Shown piece by piece: positions 46,979-55,228 of a DNA stretch of 64,000 bases (within the stretch, counting starts at the first letter, position 1; every line of letters starts with the position of its first letter). Under the pieces are notes generated by a model. The model was given only the letters and a program-made list of their open reading frames with translations, was not told the DNA's origin and did no database searches. The position numbers were made by a program, and so were the translations under genes. This DNA comes from Asticcacaulis machinosus (GTDB taxonomy: Bacteria > Pseudomonadota > Alphaproteobacteria > Caulobacterales > Caulobacteraceae): positions 806,001 through 870,000 of the forward strand of contig NZ_JAQQKV010000001.1 in assembly GCF_028550435.1 (NCBI RefSeq), given 5' to 3'.

Positions 46979-47365
46979 TTAGAAATCACCAAGAACGGCG
47001 GTGATTTTTTGCTTCAAGGTCGCGGCGTTGAACGGTTTCACGATATAGTTGTTCACCCCGGCCTTTTTGGCCGCGATCACGTTTTCCGTCTTGGATTCCG
47101 CGGTGACCATGATGAAGGGCGTGCGCTTGAGCGTATCGTCAGCGCGGACCTTCAGCAACAGTTCGTAGCCTGTCATCGGTTCCATGTTCCAGTCGGAAAT
47201 GACCAGACCGTAAGAGCCTTTTTTCATTTTATCGAGGGCTTCGGTGCCGTCCGAAGCTTCTTCGACATTTTCAAAGCCCAATTGCTTGAGCAGGTTGGAA
47301 ATGATCCGCAGCATGGTTTTGTAATCATCTACGACCAGAACCGGCATGGACATATCGATGGCCAT
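46979..47365 (-). CDS. cheY: Chemotaxis response regulator CheY
   Basis: 128 residues, a single receiver domain. VLVVDDYKTMLRII carries the acidic pair, DWNMEPMTGYELL the phosphoacceptor Asp, FIMVTAESKTENV the Thr, and NYIVKPFNAATL the Lys. EDVEEASDGTEAL-type residues around helix 1 match classical CheY rather than OmpR-type receivers. The Arg-rich c-di-GMP-binding segment of Caulobacter Cle proteins is not seen. cheZ follows with a 51-bp gap, so kinase-phosphorylated CheY and its phosphatase are likely made together. No other chemotaxis genes occur in the window. Confidence 0.92.
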   Translation of the reverse strand: MAIDMSMPVLVVDDYKTMLRIISNLLKQLGFENVEEASDGTEALDKMKKGSYGLVISDWNMEPMTGYELLLKVRADDTLKRTPFIMVTAESKTENVIAAKKAGVNNYIVKPFNAATLKQKITAVLGDF

Positions 47366-47659
47366 GTAAACGCCCCACCTATTATTTGGGCCCGCAACAC
47401 GCGACGCCCTTCATTTGAAGACAGGGCCACTATGACAAAGACAGACAAAAATTCGGTTAAGAGCCGATTTTAAAAATACCGTTTAAAAACAACGATATAC
47501 CTTACATTAACCACAATTATGGTGAAATTTTGGGACAGGTTCTAAAAAAATTTGTCAGTTTGGGACACAATTCCGTAGCCAGGATTGCAAAAAAACTTTG
47601 GCTTTTCACGCCGCCACATAATAACGGTGACGCTCTTTATGATTACGATCTGAGCCGAT

Positions 47660-48100
47660 ATGTCCGATTTCGCTAATACTGTGTACCTCGAAGACCTGAT
47701 GATCGATCAGGAAATCAGCCGTGTGTTTCAGGTGACCGACGCGGTCATCGCCGCCTTTGCTGAGGTTTCCGGCGATCATAACCCGATCCATGTCGATGAG
47801 GCCTATGCGGCCGCGTCGTCGTTTAAGGGTAAGGTCGCGCACGGCATGCTGGCCGGGGCCTATATTTCGGCGACGGTTGCCGGCGGCTTGCCGGGCTGGG
47901 GTACTATATATGTCGGCCAGACCCTTAGCTTTAAGCGCGCCATCCGGCCGGGTGATGAAGCCACCGTCCATATTCGCGTCAAGGACATCAATCTAAAAAC
48001 CGCCCACGTCGAGCTTCAGACCACGGTGCGGGTGCGCGGTAAGGTCTTTGTCGATGGCGTGGCCGAAGTCATCGCGCCGAAAAAGCCGGTCTCTGTATAG
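47660..48100 (+). CDS. MaoC-family (R)-specific enoyl-CoA hydratase
   Basis: 146 residues, hot-dog fold. The hydratase-2 motif is FAEVSGDHNPIHVDEAYA (Asp and His catalytic, near residues 34-51), followed by VAHGMLAGAYISA. This is the PhaJ/MaoC pattern for (R)-3-hydroxyacyl-CoA formation from trans-2-enoyl-CoA, which may feed PHA synthesis or beta-oxidation. It precedes ribF by 2 bp and may be co-transcribed, with no obvious functional link. Confidence 0.9.
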   Translation: MSDFANTVYLEDLMIDQEISRVFQVTDAVIAAFAEVSGDHNPIHVDEAYAAASSFKGKVAHGMLAGAYISATVAGGLPGWGTIYVGQTLSFKRAIRPGDEATVHIRVKDINLKTAHVELQTTVRVRGKVFVDGVAEVIAPKKPVSV

Positions 48101-48102
48101 TC

Positions 48103-49131
48103 GTGTCTCCGTTCACCGCCCATCATATTAAGGCCTTTCATCTGCGGCTCAATGCCGACGGTAAGCTTGAGGCCTATGCCATCAATGAACCGGCGCATGG
48201 TGAGGGCATCCCGCCGCACCTGTGCGTGGCGATCGGCAGCTTTGACGGCGTGCACGAAGGCCACCACAGCGTCATTGCGGCAGCGACCGAAACCGCCCAC
48301 GTTCGCGGCCACAAAAGCGCGGTCATCAGTTTTGATCCACACCCGCAGCAATATTTTCAGAGCCTCAGAGGCATAGACGCTGAGCCGTTCCGCCTGATGC
48401 ACGTCCCGCAGCAGCTTCGCGCCTATGAAGCTCTGGGGGCAGATTACGCCCTGATTTGCGATTTCGATGCCAACCTGTCGGCCCTAAGTGCTGAGGACTT
48501 TGCGCGTATTATCCTGAGTGAGCAGCTTAGGGCCTCCCACGTCAGTGCCGGGTTTGATTTCAGCTTTGGCAAGCGCGGCCCGAACCAGCCGGCGGGCGAA
48601 GCCTCCGATCTGGTGGCGTTTGGGGCCAAATTCGGGTTTACGACAACGATTCTGGATCGTCAGGACGATGCCGACGGTAATAAGCTGTCATCATCGGCGG
48701 TACGTGAGGCTTTGCAGGCCGCAGACTTTGAACGTGCAACGGCTATTCTGGGCCACCCGCAAGCCTATATGGGCACGGTTATCAAGGGCGATCAAATCGG
48801 CCGCACCCTGGGCTTTCCGACCCTGAATGTTGATTTAGGTGATTATGTCCGGCCAAAATACGGTGTCTATGTCACCCGCACACGCTTTGAAGACGGCAAG
48901 GTTCTGGGCTCGGTTACCAATCTGGGCCGTCGCCCGACGATTGCCGAAGGTTTGAGCGAACGGTTTGAGACCTATGTCTTTGATCTGCACCATGAGGTTT
49001 ACGGCCAGACAATCGAGGTCGAACTGCTGCACTACCTGCGCCCCGATATGAAATTTTCATCGCTGGATGAGCTTAAGGCGCAAATCGCCAAAGACACAGA
49101 TGATGCGAAAAAGGCTCTTAAACGCCTGTAA
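48103..49131 (+). CDS. ribF: Bifunctional riboflavin kinase / FAD synthetase
   Basis: Converts riboflavin to FMN and FMN to FAD. 342 residues starting at GTG 48103. The N-terminal FAD synthetase domain has AIGSFDGVHEGHHSVI (nucleotidyltransferase HxGH-like), DFDANLSALSAEDFARIIL and AGFDFSFGKRGP. The C-terminal flavokinase domain has GRTLGFPTLNVD, KYGVYVTRTRF, SVTNLGRRPTIAE, ETYVFDLHHEVYGQTIEVELLHYLRP. In many alphaproteobacteria ribF is followed by ileS; here an AT-rich orphan gene lies between them. Confidence 0.95.
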   Translation: MSPFTAHHIKAFHLRLNADGKLEAYAINEPAHGEGIPPHLCVAIGSFDGVHEGHHSVIAAATETAHVRGHKSAVISFDPHPQQYFQSLRGIDAEPFRLMHVPQQLRAYEALGADYALICDFDANLSALSAEDFARIILSEQLRASHVSAGFDFSFGKRGPNQPAGEASDLVAFGAKFGFTTTILDRQDDADGNKLSSSAVREALQAADFERATAILGHPQAYMGTVIKGDQIGRTLGFPTLNVDLGDYVRPKYGVYVTRTRFEDGKVLGSVTNLGRRPTIAEGLSERFETYVFDLHHEVYGQTIEVELLHYLRPDMKFSSLDELKAQIAKDTDDAKKALKRL

Positions 49132-49193
49132 CTTTGCCGCATCAAAAATTCCATGCTCTATTACTCCACGCTTAATTCGTACGGGGGGTAACG

Positions 49194-50186
49194 ATGCGCA
49201 TTTATACAAATTTACGGCGCCTGCTCGGCAATATGGCAGGGCTGAATACCTTATGGCAAGGCATAGTCGCCGTGCTGGTGGCCGCCATATGGGCGGTGTT
49301 GAAGTTTTCAGGTGATTTTCCACAGCACATGCAAACCATACAGGACGCAGGACTGATACTAGCTCCCGCGGTGCTCATAGTCCATGTATCTATGTATCTT
49401 ATACTATATGTCATACGGCGTGCACAGATAAAGGACGCTGAGACCTCATTTTTGCTTAAGCATTTTAAATCTATGGATCAGTTTTCACAGGTCTTCGATG
49501 GTAAGCTCATTTTTAAAAAAGGCGCGATTGTTTTTACTGGCGATATGATGAAATACAGCTTCATGAGTTTTCCCAAAAAAGACGCTGATATAGGCGAAAT
49601 TACCAGAATCAATATTAAAGCCTTTGAAAACACGCCGTGGGAAGACAGCTTTGATTCTAAAATGAAGCGAAATCTGGGCATATGGACACAGAATAATTTG
49701 TCCTTCATGCAGCTTTGCACCTTTGATAAAGGCCTGTTGAAAGACTTTTGGTTTAACAGCACCAAGGACAGCTTTTTCTTTTCATGTATCATCCCGCTGA
49801 CCGAAACCGGGCACAACCGATACTTTCACGAGCACATCGCCGGAGATAATGACTTTCGGGAAGACTGGGTGGCAAAAGAAGGTGAGAAAACACATTCCGT
49901 TATTATGTTTACCTTTGCGCGCGACCCGGACCAGGCCAGATCAATAGACTCTTTAGCCCAGCACCAATTACCGTTCCTTTACCTCAGAAGTGTCGCCGTA
50001 CATCTGCAAACCCTTTTGTGTCGGCAATATCCTGAAGGCTCCGAAGCTACGGTCTATTTTCAGAACAATGACCCAAAATTCCGACGTCTGGCGACAAAAT
50101 TGGCCGGCATGGATATCAGTAAACTCAAATCCAAAGACAATGAAACGGTATACGTAACTACCGTGAAAGACTTTCATTCACAATAA
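49194..50186 (+). CDS. AT-rich orphan membrane-anchored protein
   Basis: 330 residues. Two N-terminal membrane spans (IVAVLVAAIWAVLKF and LILAPAVLIVHVSMYLILYVI) are followed by a soluble domain of about 250 residues with no recognised motif. That domain is rich in Phe, Lys and Asp (for example FFFSCIIPLTE, HNRYFHEHIAGDND, PFLYLRSVAVHLQTLL). Base composition is visibly lower in GC than in ribF and ileS. The start follows GGGGG at the expected spacing. Because ribF and ileS are usually neighbours, this may be an acquired gene. The function is unknown. Confidence 0.7.
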   Translation: MRIYTNLRRLLGNMAGLNTLWQGIVAVLVAAIWAVLKFSGDFPQHMQTIQDAGLILAPAVLIVHVSMYLILYVIRRAQIKDAETSFLLKHFKSMDQFSQVFDGKLIFKKGAIVFTGDMMKYSFMSFPKKDADIGEITRINIKAFENTPWEDSFDSKMKRNLGIWTQNNLSFMQLCTFDKGLLKDFWFNSTKDSFFFSCIIPLTETGHNRYFHEHIAGDNDFREDWVAKEGEKTHSVIMFTFARDPDQARSIDSLAQHQLPFLYLRSVAVHLQTLLCRQYPEGSEATVYFQNNDPKFRRLATKLAGMDISKLKSKDNETVYVTTVKDFHSQ

Positions 50187-50461
50187 TACCGTCAAAAATT
50201 GCTGCAATAGCGAATAAAGTTTCGACAGACTCACTGTAATTTTCACCTGTTGTTACAGACTACACGACCTAATAACATAGCGGTGATCAGTTATCACTTT
50301 CTTTGCACACAACGGGTTTCGCCCTTTTTTATCCACATCCTTATGACTAACTATGTACCTCAAACAGGATGAATATGCTGATACCTGATGGACGGTATAA
50401 TCGCCTTATGAGAGAGTACCGTACATAAAATAGGGGTTTAAGAAACATAAAGGCAAAAGCC

Positions 50462-50626
50462 ATGTCACTGCGAGGTTATGGGTTTTTGAGCATCATCGCG
50501 TTTTGTGCCGCCATGTGGTGGCTTGTGATCAGTGCGATTTTTGCACCGCGACAAGACTGCGCGTCATTTGACGGTGCGCTACAGGCCGGACACGAATGTG
50601 AATATAAGGTCATGACAGCCCGATAA
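50462..50626 (+). CDS. Small membrane peptide (54 residues)
   Basis: ATG 50462 to TAA 50624-50626. It begins MSLRGYGFLSIIAFCAAMWW, with one membrane span through about residue 27, followed by a short soluble tail containing two Cys residues (DCASFDG, HECEY) that could form a disulphide. AAGGC lies at a suitable distance upstream. No family is recognised. It sits in a 600-bp AT-rich gap before ileS that also holds repeat copy B. Coding status is moderately supported by the membrane segment and start site only. Confidence 0.45.
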   Translation: MSLRGYGFLSIIAFCAAMWWLVISAIFAPRQDCASFDGALQAGHECEYKVMTAR

Positions 50627-50649
50627 CACCCCAAAAGTTCTTTTTTGTC

Positions 50650-50692
50650 GCGCATTTTATCCGAAAACCGCCTTACACTTTTCGGAATGCGC
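50650..50692. repeat. 43-nt palindromic repeat, copy B
   Basis: GCGCATTTTATCCGAAAA...CTTTTCGGAATGCGC. Stem arms GCGCAT/ATGCGC and TCCGAAAA/TTTTCGGA. It lies upstream of ileS. The sequence TCGCGCATTTTATCCGAAAA...TTTTCGGAATGCGCTCTA resembles a repeat common in many alphaproteobacterial genomes. Confidence 0.85.
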
Positions 50693-50793
50693 TCTAGGCA
50701 ATCAAAGTTCGCTCTGATAAACGCTGAGGCCATGTTTTTTGCCGGTGCGATGCCCTGTGCGCACGCGTAACCCGGCCTGATGAGATTACCCCA

Positions 50794-53700
50794 ATGGCTT
50801 CCGAAACTGACACGACGACTGAAACTGCGGCACGCGATTATCGCGAAACGGTGTTCCTGCCTGAAACCGACTTTCCTATGCGCGGCGGTCTGCCCAAGGC
50901 CGAGCCGGAAATGCTCAAAAAATGGGAGGCAGCCGACCTCTATAACGAAGTGCGCAAAGCCCGTCAGGCCAAGGGTGCGCCTTTGTTTGTCATGCACGAC
51001 GGCCCGCCCTACGCCAACGGTAATATCCATATCGGCCATGCGCTCAATAAGCTGCTGAAGGATTTCGTGGTCCGCTCAAAGTTCCTGATGGGCTATGATG
51101 TTGATTACGTTCCGGGCTGGGACTGTCATGGTCTGCCGATCGAGTGGAAAATCGAAGAAGAGTTCCGCGCCAAGGGCCGCAAAAAAGGCGATGTCCCCGC
51201 CGCTGAGTTCCGCAAGGCCTGCCGCGAATATGCCGCCAAATGGATCGACATCCAGCGCGAGGAGTTTAAGCGTCTGGGGGGCTTAGGCGACTGGGACAAC
51301 CGCTATGCCACTATGGATTTCGATACCGAAGCTAAGGTGACCGAAGAGTTCCACAAATTTATGATGTCAGGGCAGCTTTATCGCGGCTCAAAGCCGGTCA
51401 TGTGGTCGCCGGTCGAGCGCACCGCGCTGGCCGATGCCGAAGTCGAATATGCCGATCATGTCAGCCCGACGGTATGGGTGAAATTTCCGGTGAAAACCCT
51501 CCTCCCTGTCGAGCCATCCGGCGAAGATGGGGAGGTGGCAGCGAGCGTAGCGATGCTGACGGAGGGGGGCAGCACTGGCGGTCATGCCCCCTCCACCGCT
51601 TCGCGGTCCCCCTCCCCCGTAAACGGGGGCGGAGAAAATACTTCTGTCGTGATCTGGACCACCACGCCGTGGACCATTCCGGCCAACCGCGCCGTCAGCT
51701 ATAACCCGAAAATCACGTACGCCCTTTACGAGGTCACCGAAGTCGCCTCTGAAGAAAGCTTAGGTTTTGCACCGTGGGCCAAGGTCGGTGACCGCCTGAT
51801 CGTGGCTGAAAAGCTGGCCGAAGGTATCCGTACCGCGGGCAATATCACCGCGTGGACGCAGGTGAAATCCGGCGTGGAACTGGAAGGCGTCACCCTTTCC
51901 CACCCGCTCGCAGCCCTGGATGAAGGCTACGGCTTTGATGTGCCGATGCTGGCTGGTGATCATGTCACCGACGATGCGGGTACGGGCTTTGTGCATACCG
52001 CCCCCGGTCACGGCGCGGACGACTATCTGGTTTGGCTAAAATCAGGCTACAGCCTTGATTCCATCCCCGACACGGTTGACCCTGACGGCGCCTATTACCC
52101 CCATGTGCCGCTGTTTGCAGGTCTTAAGGTGCTGGAAACCGAAGGCAAGAAGGCCGGTAAGTTCGGTGACGCCAATAAGGTCGTCATGGAAAAGCTGATC
52201 GAAGCTGGCAACCTGCTGGCGCGCGGTCGGGTCGAACACTCCTATCCGCACTCGTGGCGTTCGAAGGCCCCGGTCATCTTCCGCAACACGCCGCAGTGGT
52301 TTATTCGGATGGATAGCGCGCTCAAGGAGCGAAGCGTTAGCGCAACTGAAAAATCTCTGCGTGAAACCGCCCTTTCCGCCATCGACCAAACTGCCTTCTA
52401 TCCGGCCCAGGGCAAGAACCGCATCCGCTCGATGGTCGAGACGCGCCCGGATTGGCTGATCAGCCGTCAGCGCAACTGGGGCACGCCTTTGGCCATGTAT
52501 GTCGACAAGAAAACCGGCGAACCGCTGCGCGACGAAGCCGTCAATGCCCGCATCATCGACCGTATCCGCGACGGTGGGGCCGATGCCTGGTTTACCCTGC
52601 CCGACGCCGAGTTTCTGGGTAACGGCTATAATCCGGACGACTATGAAAAGATCACCGATATTCTTGATGTCTGGTTCGATTCCGGTTCGACCCACGCCTT
52701 TACGCTGGAGGGCCGCGAGAATACCCGCTCGCCCGCCGATCTCTATCTCGAAGGCTCGGATCAACACCGCGGCTGGTTCCAGTCGTCGCTTTTGGAATCA
52801 TGCGGCACCCGCGGTCATGCGCCGTTCAAAGGCGTGCTGACTCACGGTTTCGTCCTCGATGAACAGGGCGAGAAGATGTCGAAGTCCAAGGGCAATGTCG
52901 TAAGCCCGCAGGACGTGGCCAAGGAATCCGGCGTTGAAATCCTGCGCCTGTGGGTCGCCCTCAGCGACTATTCCGAAGACCTGCGTATCGGTAAGCAAAT
53001 CCTGCAAACCACCGTCGATGCTTACCGCAAGCTGCGCAACTCGATCCGCTACCTCTTGGGCGCGCTCAACGGCTACACCGATGCCGAACAGGTGGCTTAT
53101 AAGGATATGCCGTCACTGGAACGCTATATCCTGCACCGCGTTCACGCGCTGGATGCGCAGGTGCGCGACGCTTACGGCGTTTATGATTTCGCCGGCGTCA
53201 TTCGTCCGGTCGCGGATTTCGCGTCGCAAACCCTGTCGGCCCTCTATTTCGATATCCGCAAGGATTGCCTCTATTGCGACCGCCCCGACAGCGTTAAGCG
53301 TCGTGCCACCCGCACCGTGCTTAATATCCTGTTTGAGCGCCTGACCGCGTGGCTGGGACCGATCATGAGCTTCACCACCGAGGAGGCGTGGTCGTACCGC
53401 TACCCTGATGCCTCCGAAAACGTCTTCCGCACCCTCACCCCCGTCCCGGCTGAATGGCACAATGAGGCCGAGGCGGCGCGCTGGGAAAAGATCGAGCATG
53501 TGCTGGATGTCGTCACCGGCGCGTTAGAAGAAAAACGCCGTGAAAAGGTCATCGGCGCCGCGTTAGAAGCCGCACCGCACGTCTATATCGATAACGACGT
53601 GCTGATGGCCGCCTTTGACGGCATTGATGCGGCTGAAGTTTTCCGCACGTCTCAGGCCGTGTTGTCCAACTCAATGGGGCCGGAGCATGCTTTCCGCCTT

Positions 53701-53862
53701 GAGGACGTGAAGGACGTGAGCGTGGTGGTGTTGCTGGCCCACGGCCAGAAGTGTCAGCGCTCATGGCGCATCCTGCCGGAAGTTGGGACCGATCCGCGCT
53801 ACCCTGATCTGTCGCACCGCGATGCCGACGCCGTTGCCTATTGGGATAAGTTACATGGTTGA
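50794..53862 (+). CDS. ileS: Isoleucyl-tRNA synthetase with a repeat-derived in-frame insert
   Basis: 1022 residues; attaches isoleucine to tRNA-Ile and edits valine. HIGH is in NIHIGHALNK (79-82) and KMSKS at 694-698; the editing domain holds SVVIWTTTPWTIPANRAV and GTGFVHTAPGHGADDY. Residues about 235-280 (DNA 51497-51634) are not expected: they are translated from a REP-like inverted pair placed just before SVVIWTTTP at the start of the editing domain. The insert is 138 bp, so the frame is kept. The C-terminal zinc site reads KCQRSW...PDLSHRD, so three of the four Cys are missing, as I believe is common in this clade. lspA overlaps the last 8 bp. Confidence 0.96.
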   Translation: MASETDTTTETAARDYRETVFLPETDFPMRGGLPKAEPEMLKKWEAADLYNEVRKARQAKGAPLFVMHDGPPYANGNIHIGHALNKLLKDFVVRSKFLMGYDVDYVPGWDCHGLPIEWKIEEEFRAKGRKKGDVPAAEFRKACREYAAKWIDIQREEFKRLGGLGDWDNRYATMDFDTEAKVTEEFHKFMMSGQLYRGSKPVMWSPVERTALADAEVEYADHVSPTVWVKFPVKTLLPVEPSGEDGEVAASVAMLTEGGSTGGHAPSTASRSPSPVNGGGENTSVVIWTTTPWTIPANRAVSYNPKITYALYEVTEVASEESLGFAPWAKVGDRLIVAEKLAEGIRTAGNITAWTQVKSGVELEGVTLSHPLAALDEGYGFDVPMLAGDHVTDDAGTGFVHTAPGHGADDYLVWLKSGYSLDSIPDTVDPDGAYYPHVPLFAGLKVLETEGKKAGKFGDANKVVMEKLIEAGNLLARGRVEHSYPHSWRSKAPVIFRNTPQWFIRMDSALKERSVSATEKSLRETALSAIDQTAFYPAQGKNRIRSMVETRPDWLISRQRNWGTPLAMYVDKKTGEPLRDEAVNARIIDRIRDGGADAWFTLPDAEFLGNGYNPDDYEKITDILDVWFDSGSTHAFTLEGRENTRSPADLYLEGSDQHRGWFQSSLLESCGTRGHAPFKGVLTHGFVLDEQGEKMSKSKGNVVSPQDVAKESGVEILRLWVALSDYSEDLRIGKQILQTTVDAYRKLRNSIRYLLGALNGYTDAEQVAYKDMPSLERYILHRVHALDAQVRDAYGVYDFAGVIRPVADFASQTLSALYFDIRKDCLYCDRPDSVKRRATRTVLNILFERLTAWLGPIMSFTTEEAWSYRYPDASENVFRTLTPVPAEWHNEAEAARWEKIEHVLDVVTGALEEKRREKVIGAALEAAPHVYIDNDVLMAAFDGIDAAEVFRTSQAVLSNSMGPEHAFRLEDVKDVSVVVLLAHGQKCQRSWRILPEVGTDPRYPDLSHRDADAVAYWDKLHG
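51497..51634. repeat. REP/BIME-like inverted pair R6 inside ileS
   Basis: The plus-oriented unit (51497-51570) reads CCTCCTCCCT...GGGGAGGTGGCAGCGAGCG...GCTGACGGAGGGGGG; the minus-oriented unit (about 51584-51634) reads GCCCCCTCCACCGC...GCGGTCCCCCTCCCCC...GGGGGCGGAG. Both share hairpin 1 and tail with R2 and R3, and tails face inward as in R2. It is translated as residues about 235-280 of IleRS. Confidence 0.9.
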
Positions 53863-54379
53863 TATATTGACGGGGATTGAAACCCGTTTGAAGGGCCGTG
53901 TGAGCCGTTATGGTGCGTTGGGTCTGATTGTCGCGATAGTCGCCCTGATTCTCGATCAGATCTCAAAGCACTGGATTCTGTTTGGCATCAATCTGCCGGT
54001 TCGGCAGCAGATCGAGGTGTTACCGTTCTTTCACCTCAGTATGGTGTGGAATGACGGGGTCAGTTTCGGATTGTTGGGGGCAGACGGTCTGGGGCGGTGG
54101 CTGCTGGTGCTGTTCTCAATCGTAGTATCAGCATTTCTGGTCAATTGGGTGCGTAAGGTCGATAAGCCTTGGCTGGCTTGGTCACTGGGCCTTGTCATCG
54201 GCGGGGCGATTGGCAATGCCATTGACCGCATAAGGTTCGGGGCTGTGGTCGATTTTCTGGACTTTTCCGGGCTTTATTTCCCGTGGGTTTTCAATATTGC
54301 CGATGCCTGTATTTCGATCGGCGTGGTCATGCTGATCTGGGAAGTGTTCACCACCAAGGAAAGCGACCCGAAAGTTTAA
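53855..54379 (+). CDS. lspA: Prolipoprotein signal peptidase (signal peptidase II)
   Basis: 174 residues from ATG 53855, overlapping the ileS stop by 8 bp; a longer reading begins inside ileS. Four membrane spans are visible. Conserved motifs are SMVWNDGVSFGLL (Asn/Asp/Gly loop), VIGGAIGNAIDRIRFGAVVDF and WVFNIADACISIGVVML, which together hold the catalytic Asp pair (VVDF and IADA). It cleaves lipoprotein signal peptides after lipidation of the Cys. The phytase and DUF3035 lipoproteins in this window would be its substrates. The overlap with ileS indicates co-transcription. Confidence 0.94.
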   Translation: MVDILTGIETRLKGRVSRYGALGLIVAIVALILDQISKHWILFGINLPVRQQIEVLPFFHLSMVWNDGVSFGLLGADGLGRWLLVLFSIVVSAFLVNWVRKVDKPWLAWSLGLVIGGAIGNAIDRIRFGAVVDFLDFSGLYFPWVFNIADACISIGVVMLIWEVFTTKESDPKV

Positions 54380-54514
54380 TTACGGGCGAAAAAAAGGCTT
54401 AATTGCCGGTTAGGTTTCCTCATCTTTGGGGACTTGGCATACGTCGTTAAACACAGTAACGGTAGGTCAGATAATTTAAGTGCCCTGCCATTTCAGGCGG
54501 GTCTGGAGCGAAAT

Positions 54515-55075
54515 ATGAAGTCGGTTAAGGTTGTTTTGGGTACGGCATTGCTGGCGGGTCTGACCCTTACAGGTTGCGAATCCACCAAGTCGGCCCTGGG
54601 TCTGAACAAGGTTACGCCCGATGAGTTCCGCGTGGTCACTAAGGCCCCGCTGATCGTACCGCCCGACTACGCCCTGCGTCCGCCCGCCCCCGGTGAGCCC
54701 CGTCCGCAGGAGCTTCAGCCTGAAAGCGCTGCGCGTGAGGCCCTGCTGGGTCAGCGTCAGGGCTTTACCCGCTCAGAGGGCGAAAAGATTTTTGCGTCTA
54801 AGACCGGGGCGGATCGCGCCGATCCGCTGGCCCGCTATGTGGTTGATGATGAATTTGGCGACCTGACTTACAAAGAAAAGTCGTTCGCCGATTCGGTCAT
54901 GTTCTGGAAAAAGCCGGATGTGCCTGTGGTCGCGGGCTCTAATGCCGCTCTGGGCGCCGAAGTCGCCCCTCTGGATGCCGCCGCCGAAAAAGAACGCCTT
55001 AGCAAACTGGTCGGTGAACAGCCCATTGTCATCGAGCAGAAAAAAGACGCCAAGTTCAAGCTGCCGGGCCTTTAG
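54515..55075 (+). CDS. DUF3035 family lipoprotein
   Basis: 186 residues from ATG 54515 (MKSVKVVLGTALLAGL), with GGAG upstream; the reading can extend upstream to 54434 but the signal peptide favours this start. The lipobox is LTLTGC (Cys about residue 21). The conserved text ALGLNKVTPDEFRVVTKAPLIVPPDYALRPP is diagnostic of DUF3035, and LPGL ends the protein. The lipoprotein has no known catalytic role. It follows lspA in the same direction, the usual arrangement in alphaproteobacteria, and a terminator follows. Confidence 0.9.
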   Translation: MKSVKVVLGTALLAGLTLTGCESTKSALGLNKVTPDEFRVVTKAPLIVPPDYALRPPAPGEPRPQELQPESAAREALLGQRQGFTRSEGEKIFASKTGADRADPLARYVVDDEFGDLTYKEKSFADSVMFWKKPDVPVVAGSNAALGAEVAPLDAAAEKERLSKLVGEQPIVIEQKKDAKFKLPGL

Positions 55076-55129
55076 TCCTCATTTGAAAGTTCCTTCGGAT
55101 ACTTTCAGGTGGTTTTAAGAATTAAAAGA

Positions 55130-55156
55130 GGCGGCTCTTAACGGGCCGCCTTTTTT
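55130..55156 (+). terminator. Intrinsic terminator
   Basis: GGCGGC (55130-55135) pairs with GCCGCC (55145-55150), with a 9-nt loop and a T6 run. It ends the ileS-lspA-DUF3035 transcription unit. Confidence 0.85.
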
Positions 55157-55228
55157 GTTAACGCGGATGTAACTTGCATCCCAGCCGCCCTCGCCTATCC
55201 TCCCGCCACCTGACCGCAGGAGGAAATC

